A stretch of 64,000 nucleotides of DNA from Monosporascus cannonballus (Eukaryota > Ascomycota > Sordariomycetes > Xylariales), in the NCBI GenBank assembly GCA_004154925.1, contig QJNS01000010.1:310001-374000 (forward strand). Reading direction: 5' to 3'. The notes under the pieces were generated by a model that was not told the DNA's origin, ran no database searches, and was given only the letters and a program-made list of their open reading frames with translations. The translations under genes were made by a program, and so were the position numbers. Each line of letters opens with the position of its first letter. Position 1 is the first letter of the stretch. Of this stretch, positions 55,630 through 64,000 are shown piece by piece.

Positions 55630-58600
55630 CGTGGTCGAGAAGCCCATCGCCAAGCGGAATATAACCAGACCGCCATCTTCCAGATTTTGCTTGCCGCAGT
55701 GGGTTGTGATTCGCTCCAAGCGAGCCATTCGGAGAGGGGCCACGACAGCGAGTATGAAGACAAGCCACCCCGGAAGATCGACAGGCTGACGTTCGTCCAT
55801 CCGATCGTGCTAGCTTCGTGTCCGACTCCAGAACCAAGACCGCAAGCTGTGAGCAACCTAGCTTCACACCGTTCCCTTGCAACTGGAGCAAGGGCAGGCT
55901 TCGAGCATGACTAGTTGGTACCGAATACTGCCATCATCTAGAATGTTTATCTCAGGGAGATATCCAGCGCTGGGCGGCATTGAGTGTCCCACATGGATGA
56001 TCAACTATGAGGTTATTAAGCCGCGGTAGGTCCAGAACCGGTGCAGAGCGGCCCCGAGGGGATGGCGCGTCGTCAACACTACCGGTAGAGCCTGCAGATA
56101 ACATGCTCCTCGTGCATATAGTATATTGCCAAATGTTGTGGGGCCTCTTGTGATGGATTCGCAAAGTTGAGCCTTAAAAGCGGAGCCTATAGAAGTCCAA
56201 GAATCCCCGAGTCCCTTGGAAGTGCGATCCAGCTCTAGTGTAGAGAGGAACAGGCAATAGGTTCCCCACTTGGGGCGAGGGGGAAAAAACAGAGAATTTT
56301 GCTAGACTGCATATGCAAGTCAGGGATATGACGATACTCGAATCCAATTGGCCGGGTATCAAGATCTTATGCCTGAGCGTGCCTGGTACCTGACAGCAAC
56401 CCACTTGTGGCACACCACCAACAAGGTTCGGAAGGGAATGTTGGACGAAATGACAGAGATTGTATAAATGACACGAAGTCGATTTACATACTCCTCATCG
56501 ATGGGACCTTTTTTTTTTTTGCTCTTTACCTCAACAGGGAACGCCCTAGACCACGGCTTGGAGAGCCAAGTGTAGAAAATTTGAGAAACTCGGGAACGCG
56601 ATTCAGAAGCCAAATATTCGCCGTCCTCATTGGCCTCATCTTTCGGATGAATTGCGCTTCTCAGCCCTTTCTCAACCGGCTTGGCAGACCCTGACACGTG
56701 GAACCACACATAAAAAGTACTCGGCTCTTTGCAAGGTCGCTGACCGACTATGCACCCTCCATTCGTGCGGTGAAGCAGTGTGATATTGGAAAGCGCATTG
56801 GAGCGGGATGATGTCCGACTTCTCGATGATGGCGTCCTAACGAGTGATACACGACCGACGTATTCTGGAGAATATCGATAGTTCCAATATGTAGGCGATC
56901 GAGCGAACCAGATTGCGATCATGACATTCCTCTGGTGCTAAGCCTGACGGCGCCAATACGTGTGCCAATCCATCTCGTGAGGCACTTTGCAAACAATTTG
57001 CCTTGGAAACAGTTACCCTCGGTATAGCATAGTCTCGACGCCTTGGTACTGTAATATGCCTTCAGTTAAAGCGCACACCATTATGCGATTGAATTTGGTA
57101 AGGGGAATGATGAGAGGCATTGCCGGCTCGACGCCGACTGGGCGTGCCAACTCATCAGTGTGGGAATCAAGTGAGGGGAGGAGGAAAAGATTTTGTGACG
57201 GCGCAGAACAGTCGCACTCTTAGCCAAAACCTCGCTGGCGTTATGGGTGGGTCCACCACAGTGAGCCAGGAGCCTTGCACACCCCGGCAAACCTCTTGGC
57301 ACGCATTGGGTTATGTAGCCTGCGTACTGCGAAGGAAGGGATCACTGGATATGGCTCTTGTAGCTTGCCGCCATGCCATGTTTCTGTCTGGCATTGGAGG
57401 TAGACGCGTGTGGACAACTTGGAAGAAACATGCCCTCCAGAAGCCTACCTGTAAACTCCATATGCAGTCAGGTCAGCCACAAGTAAGATTTCGGACGTCT
57501 CGGAAGGCCGTGCGGTACCACACGTACCCATGGCAGCGGCTGATGCTGGTAACCCGCACTGAGCTTATGTTCATATTCTCTGTCCCTCGTTCCGGGTTGG
57601 TTCAGACCCTATGCACTCCTGTAAGATAGACCTATCAGGCTTGATCCGATTGGCACAAGGGATGCAGTCTCGTTGCCATTGCTCCGTCCGTCAGAGTAAC
57701 ACGGAAAAGTCTCTGAAATAATGGCAAGGATTCCAAGGGAGTGGGGCTCCGCCGGGCCGAATGGAAGGGCGAAGTATGCTCTATGACGGACAGTGAACCT
57801 CCAATGAGAACATCGATAGATGCAATGGCGCATAATCGTAGCCGTAGTTGATTCTACACCGGGACAAGAATTCGCAGTCCAGAGTGATCCATGGAGGCCC
57901 TTGCCTTCGGTCTTCTGCTCTGGGCAAGGCGGATGTCCGGTTCCAGGCTCGCCACCCGGTGAGCCGTGCAAATTCGGAGTACATCGCGGTTCTGCTTCCA
58001 TCGTTCTCGATGTAAAGGGCACATTGGAAAAGGAAAAGCGAGGAAGGCCAAAGTTAGGCTCAACTTGAACCACTGGTCATTGCAACCCTGGGAATTGAGA
58101 ATTGGCGATAAAAGCACTTGCTTTGCTTCGACTTACCCGTGAGGGTAAACTGCGGCTGTAAACAGCCAAGCCATTGTCATGTAGCCCAGCTCATCCTCTG
58201 TTTCGATGATAGTGGATGCGATGCATGCCCTAACGAGCTGTGAATACGTGCCGAGACGCTTTACAGCGGGCCGAGGGTCTGAATGTCCCTTCTCAGACCA
58301 TTGGTACCAGTCGGTTTATTGCGACCCTGCAACGGAGACGAGACATCACCGTGCTCCGAGTCGTTCGCCATCGACCATCTTGACCAACTCATTATAGACC
58401 TATGTAGGTAGTCGCCAACGCCGACCACACGAGCCCATTCTAGGCACGAGAAACCCCTGAGATAAGGAGCAATAGACGTGCCAGAAGTCCCGCAAAGAAG
58501 GTCTCTCAGAGCATTGTGGGCTGTCGGCTCACAGTGAGCGAGTCGTTAATGCTTCTCGTCTCGCAAGATCCTAGGATCTAGGTAGCGAACTTTGCCAACA

Positions 58601-60782
58601 GAACTGCTGAGTGAGTCAGATGAAATACGAAGAAGACACCAAAAGATTTATGCGAGTTTGGCGTGTATGTAAACCGAGGTGCGGTTGAGGTTGATTATCA
58701 TATCGCGACGGTCTTGAAGGAGATACCGCCGTCAACCAGGTCCGGGAGGAGCCGCCGATGGGCAGATTCCGAGGTGCTTGTCTGACGCAAGATGCGTCTC
58801 TCACCTGAAGTGGCTCTCAGACAACTGGTTTGAATCATCGGGAAGATTCGACAGGAATTCATGTACATCACTGTGAAGAGGTTGTTTATTCGAGTGTTAG
58901 CATTCGAAACAGGGAGTAAGGACTACAGCAATTGTGTCTTGAAGTCGGCAGGACGACCCCACAGAGGCCTGTGCTCTCATCATTCCTAATTTGGCTTTAG
59001 ACAGCTGCCCCATGAGTGTTGGCCGCTTCCAACACGAGATCGCCGGCGTTAAAATGACCCCTCTTCTTCCTAGGCCCTGCATAATTTGGTTGAATATTCT
59101 CCACGCCTATTATGTATAAGGCCAAAAATTGCCATTTAGGCCCTCCCTTTTTGGTTTCTAAACCTGGATTGCGACTTCAAGTCTCCTCCAGTGAAGCTCC
59201 ATATTGATACTGCACACAACACTCCACTAACATGGCGAAGCAGTTCAGTGACCTTCGCTGCGCAGCTGATCGACATGCCGTACCTAGTCACCTTCACGCT
59301 GGCAACGAATTTCCATATATAGGCAGGAGGCGAGCGATCAATACAGGTAACATTAGGTATTTCATTCAGCTTATTCGAACTAGAACTATAAGGTATCTTG
59401 CTGACTCAGAAAGCCTAACGAGCTGTTCCCATCCATGCCATCTTACCATGACAAAATAATATTAGTCACTGATCAAAAGGATTCTTCGGTAAAGACTAGT
59501 AAAATTTCTCAATTGGCCGGGGGATTCTACCCGTGGTCAACGGTTTCTGCCACTTGCCTAATAACGGACATCCGTAAATAGTGGCATGCCCAATCAGAGT
59601 CTCACTGGCGCTGGATGGAAGGACTTGGAAACCCTATCAGAAGCAGGACGCCCAACATGGTATGGTTTATCCTGCGCGAGATGTTTATCATACGGCCTCT
59701 GCACAACCCACTTTTAACCTATGGTATCATCAATCAGTGGTCCGGTGAAACCCGTTAAAAGCATTGCTTTCAAGCACTGCTGGTGAAGGAAGAGTCCATC
59801 GACAACGCCACCCTAGCTCGTATCCTCCGAGATTTCCTTGAAACTCTCGTGGTCGTCGGGACAGAAGCGGTCATCCTCGGGACTTGCCAAGGAACGCATC
59901 AGACAAGCATGCAACGTTAAACTCAGATAGGTGGGTCTTGGTGAACTCGGTCCAAATCTTCTGAACGAGCTCCTTCATATGGCAAACTACCGCAAAGACG
60001 GTGGTTATTTTTGGTGAAAAGCACCACACATCAGACTTTGCTAGTACTAGACCCGTCCAAGGAGGGGCATTACGAGAGCAGCCAATGCCCAGAAGGGAAA
60101 GACCTCGATCCGCATGAGTACTAGGGCCTGCAAACCGACCAGGGTGTTAAGGACAACCCCGGCCGGCTTTCAGAACCTAACGACGTCCCTCGTCCGCTAT
60201 GGGGGCAGCGCTGATATGACGGATGACGCGGGATTGGCGATCTCACATGCTCAGACTGACTTCGCGGCTGCCCTGAGTGGATGGGTAAATTGGTCGATAC
60301 GACGGCAGCGAGGTGCAAGCATCTCCATTGAGTAAGCTTTATCGCTGTAACCCGGCATGTACGTGACCAGTCGCCCAATACAACTAGGATCAAGCCATGG
60401 CAAATGGGTCGCAGAAAGGCTGGTATGGGCGAACGGGGTAACAAGCCTCGTCCATCATGTGTTGTCAAGGATCGTATCTCGTTAGGGCGGGTGGTGGCTG
60501 GCAGTTAGTTACCACCCACCGCTCCATGCTCGCGAATAAATAGCTTGGGGGCAGTCTCTCTGTCGATGCTTTCTCCTGAGTCACACCTCGTCTTACACAT
60601 ATATACCCGAACTAATATATCAACCACTCTCGCTACCTTGCCTGCGCTTTCGGCTGAGTTTTGCCTCAATCTCACACGGTCGCTCTGCAAAACAACAATC
60701 GTTTAAGAATCCCAACGTAGTAGGAACATATATCTGATATTACTCTCGCTCAGTCTCGACAAAACAGAAAAACATCGTCGCC
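55630..60782. other. Gene-poor DNA, 5.1 kb
   Basis: No gene I can support. The longest frames are 56359-56922 minus (187 codons, including SRVSQIFYTWLSKPWSRAFP and a KKKKG run from a T11 tract) and 57120-57629 plus (169 codons); neither resembles a family I know. 59232-59459 has a neat ATG context (CTAACATGGCGAAG) but only 75 codons. The last 200 bases before 60783 are C/T-rich with TATATA-like words and serve the next gene. Confidence 0.45.
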
Positions 60783-61583
60783 ATGAAGTCCGCTCAAGCT
60801 CTCGTGCCCCTTGCGGGTCTCGTTGCCGCCGTGCAAGCCTGGAGTAATGACACATATCCCACGACCACTTACGGTCCCACGACTACTTACAAGACGGTCA
60901 TCACCACTGACTACACCACTTACTGCCCGGTATGAGGCCCTTATTATAATAGCCCCAGTCGGAGGACGTCATATGCTAACGGAGTTCCCCAGTCGCCTAC
61001 TACTGTGACCTATGGTAACGTCACTTATACTGTGACGACGGCGACGACGTTGACCGTCACCAACTGTCCTTGCACCATCACGGACTCGACGTCGCCGCCG
61101 TTGACGTATCCTACGACATACTATCCTACGGAGTTGCCGCCTACAACTTATCCCACTTATCCTACGGAGCTGCCGCCTACAACTTATCCTACAGAGCAGC
61201 CGCCTACGACAGAGCTGCCGCCCACGACTTATCCGACGCTCGTGCCAACCACCTCCAAGAACGCTACTGTAACTCATTACCCAACCACCAATGGCACGAC
61301 CGTGGCGCCTCCGACTACTTACCCGACAGGCATCACGTACACGACGACGTATACGTCTGACTCCAGGACGTACACCAGCACCGGCACCGTCTACCCGACG
61401 TATTCGCCCACCACCATCAGCTCCGGCTTCACGACTTACACGAGCAGCGTCATTGTGACGCCCACTAACATGCCCATCGCGCCCCCTACGTCGTACCCGA
61501 CGGGCATCCCTACTGCCGCCGCCAACAAGGCGAGCGCGGCTGGTGCTCTGCTCGCTGTCGGTTTGGCCGCTCTGGCTCTCTAA
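60783..61583 (+). CDS. Sed1/CCG-6-like GPI-anchored cell-wall protein, two exons
   Basis: Exons 60783-60929 and 60993-61583 (63-bp intron, GTATGA..CCCCAG, GCTAAC branch) give 245 aa. A signal peptide (MKSAQALVPLAGLVAAVQAW) leads into a Thr/Tyr-rich protein. The conserved unit is TDYTTYCPSPTTVTYGNVTY followed by TVTTATTLTVTNCPCTI, the Cys-bearing domain seen in yeast Sed1/Spi1 and in CCG-6-type wall proteins. The middle is a Pro-Thr-Tyr repeat region, heavily O-glycosylatable. The C-terminus ANKASAAGALLAVGLAALAL has a small-residue omega site and hydrophobic tail for GPI attachment. The product should be bound to the outer cell wall. Sed1-like proteins support wall integrity and stress resistance. 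The intron falls inside the CP/SP of the conserved unit, and its removal is needed to rebuild it, which supports the model. Confidence 0.87.
61102..61238 (+). repeat. Pro-Thr-Tyr coding tandem repeat
   Basis: Imperfect units coding (E)LPPTTYPT, seen as GAGTTGCCGCCTACAACTTA and variants. Copy number is likely to differ between strains. Confidence 0.8.
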
Positions 61584-64000
61584 TGTGGGGGATCCGCTAC
61601 GGGATTTAATTTTCTGTTTTGGAGTTGATTTTTTTTTTGGCTGTGGCAGGGGAGGGGAAGCCCTCCGGTTCAGCCTCTCTGGAGAGGTTTCCTGCGAGAG
61701 GTCGTTTGCATCTTTCGAAGCGAAGCGACCCCCTTTTTTGGTTTATCCGAAGGCGAAATTCTGTACCCTCATTGGAAGAAAAGAACACACCAAGGAAAGT
61801 CTGGATCTTGGTAATGGCTTTACGAATTGTTTTTTGACGAGATCATGTGGCGAATATAGGGTTGGACGACGGAGACATCGGAGTATGAGGCATTTTGTGA
61901 CATTGTATACCAAGTTTGCGGGCATCGGAGAATTCCCCGTCTGCGCTTAGTTAGCTAATTCTTGGGAGGAAGGAAGGTTTGGGTCTCGTCATCACGCTCC
62001 TTATACCAATACCCGCAAAGGCGTCGGGCGTCGTCAAAAGGCGATTGAATATAGACTTGATATCACGTAATTAATTCAGACTCGAGTTGAAGCTCATTTC
62101 TCAGTCTTCTCTACATGCGATGGTGAGCGGGTGCACACAACTTCACATCGCTAGATCATCCCAGGAATTGATGTGAGCATAGCGAGCGAGCGCATACGGA
62201 CTCCTCGTTGAGATGCAACCATGAGCATACCCGGCCACCTCGCATCATCCAGCCTGGCGGCCGTATATTGCGGTCGCCTCGCACGGTTGCATACCAGCCT
62301 TCGAGACACCTTAACAGAGCTTTTATTTCTCGCAATATATCCGCACAGGCGCATATGCATGTGTGCGGTGTCCACTGGTCACAGATGGCGTTCTTTCGCA
62401 GGGGGTTCGGATTTGTCATCACTATCCCTATCCAGGGCACCATTCACTCCACGCTGAAGAGAAAAATCGAATTCCCACTTACATATCTCGAGCAATCCAT
62501 CTATCCCATTCACCCGCATACACAACGGATGTATCCCTGCGGGTCCTCGATACCCAGCCAGCAGTCCAATGCAACGGTAAGTACCAGCGGAGGGCGCCCA
62601 GAGGCACATAGGGGGCGGCTCTTCTCGGAATCCCTACCTACCTATGGTTATGACGGTGGTTGGTAAGTACTTCATTGCCGGCAGGGAGGTAGGCAGCATG
62701 TGATGCCACCCTACCTTACCTTACCCTCGCCCGTTTAAGAACCTGCCCTCGAAGGAAAGCTGCCCCCGTTTCCTCCATTGGTGCCAAGTCAATCGTCGAC
62801 CTCGTATTCCCGGCGCCGCACTCCACTTACACTGAGCGAGCGGCGCGGGGTCTTCATACTACGTAGCTGCCATACACGCCGCAGTGGACAGAAAAGAGTA
62901 TTCTCGAGAGAATTGGGAAAGCGAGACAAGAGGCGTGACGGGCATGTGCGGTGATGGATGAAAAGTGATGTGACAGGGTGGGCGAATGAGGGGGGTTAGG
63001 GTTGGGTTGTATCGGGGCGGGCTGCGGTTCGAATGGAGAGTTTGTACTCCCGCATGTCTCTCTTGTTTCTCGTATACAATTTAGAAGCGTCGCTGTAACT
63101 GGATACGATTCTATCCCTCCGAGACAACCTGACTCCATTCGCACTTGTCTGGCTATGCGTGTTGGAGTAGAGCCTTTACCACGAGCTAACTGGGAACCGA
63201 GGTATGATGGCGTAAAACACGGACAGCCGAACCTTCGCATCCCCAGGTCGAAATCCAAATCCGCGCACCTTCGATTGTCGTCATCCAGGGTTCCTGTGTC
63301 GTTTCTCTCGAGAGAAAATCCTTCGGACGAGGCGAGGCCTCAGAGCGGGGCCGGGAGATAGAAAGGAAAAGGTAAGCCGCCATGGCTGCCAGAATAGTAA
63401 GCCAAGATAGGGCTCTTCTTCCTCCTACCCCTTGTCGGTCATGGGTCCAGGGTAGGGCCGGTAGGTACGTACAAGTACTGTAGGTAACAGGGTCCTTGTC
63501 CTTGGTTGTTACCGGCTGATGCCCTGTTTTGTCGTTACCGTCGTCGCCGGCGGAGACCGTAACATCCCGAGCCGTGCCTGCTTACCGTCACGTTATTCTT
63601 CGGCTGGGTACCTCGGCAACGCTCTCTAACCTCTCCCGTCTCGGCTCGCTTGGAAGAAGTCGGCGATTTCATCTGCCGTACGAGAGGACACCGCTTGTAC
63701 GACTGAAGTGTCTGCTTAATCCCCAAGCAGTAGCTACCTATGAGATAAATAAAACGGATAGCGTAGGAACGTCTAGACCCGTCTGTATGTGAAATATGTA
63801 CAATTGGCGTATGCAATGGATCCCCTTACCGTATCACCGCTGGTAAGATGCGGCGAGGTTGAAGAACAGCCAGTTACTCGTTCGTCTAATAAGTACCTGC
63901 CATCAGCAGCCACACATAGTGCATCGAGTCACACAGCACCGCAACACATCGCATTCGTCGCAGTATCTTGCTTGCTTACACAATCATTACCATCAGCACC
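61584..64000. other. Right-end intergenic DNA
   Basis: No supported gene. A T10 run at 61629-61638 lies in the probable 3' UTR of the wall-protein gene. Short CTACCTTACC words occur near 62710 and TAGGTACGTACAAGTA near 63460. The last 150 bases are C/A-rich and may be the leader of a gene beyond the window. Confidence 0.45.

Noticed and set aside
56359..56922. 187-codon minus-strand frame
   Set aside because: One stretch looks protein-like, but it runs through a T11 tract and matches no family I know; kept as intergenic.
57120..58073. Frames of 169 and 154 codons on opposite strands
   Set aside because: No domain or splice-linked continuation on either strand.

Overview
The window looks like nuclear DNA of a filamentous ascomycete (Pezizomycotina, probably Sordariomycetes; the class is inferred). 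The genes have short introns of about 50-120 bp with GT..AG ends and CTAAC/CTGAT-like branch sites. Gene content includes a fungal Mediator subunit (MED5), an IRC22/TRAP-alpha-like protein, a NACHT-ankyrin NLR and a Sed1-like GPI wall protein. The window also holds a very AT-rich block of transposons whose decay (CAA/CAG to TAA/TAG, copies differing by C/T and G/A) is the pattern left by repeat-induced point mutation (RIP).

Layout. 1-930: 3' end of a CDT2-like WD40 gene. 931-11247: about 10 kb of balanced base composition with no convincing gene, only microsatellites, a G15 run and an inverted repeat. 11248-11985: a conserved 245-aa fungal protein. 13809-17347: MED5 in six exons. 18606-19599: IRC22-like ER membrane protein. 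20998-21208: an intact-looking 211-bp MITE with 46-bp terminal inverted repeats and an 8-bp target duplication. 22488-23505: NmrA-like oxidoreductase. 24338-27621: NACHT-ankyrin NLR, followed by a broken minus-strand gene. 29117-29818: small membrane protein. 30200-30966 (minus): lysine-rich, probably nucleolar protein. 33227-33544 (minus): weak small-gene candidate.

34909-48435 is a nested transposon block that can be parsed almost base by base. Element A (8-bp duplication AGTGTCAC) contains a Fot1/pogo element (TA duplication), which in turn contains element B, a relative of A (8-bp duplication GGTAAGCT) that splits the transposase zinc knuckle. Beside it a Ty3/gypsy chromovirus (41185-47959, two LTRs, duplication CTGAT) lies inside a further sequence bounded by inverted GGGATCACTG ends (41031-48435). 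The chromovirus carries a decayed antisense cysteine-motif reading frame convergent with pol.

The gene at the right edge of this block (48455-50285) has an in-frame TAA where CAA is the likely ancestor, plus a frameshift. This fits RIP or neglect spreading into flanking DNA. The right part is gene-poor: a small secreted protein (54785-55342, minus) and a Sed1-like GPI cell-wall protein (60783-61583), separated by several kilobases in which I see no gene.

The genes do not form an obvious pathway or cluster. Housekeeping genes sit on the left and in the middle; rapidly evolving and surface/secreted genes (the NLR, the secreted protein, the wall protein) sit nearer the transposon block and the gene-poor DNA.
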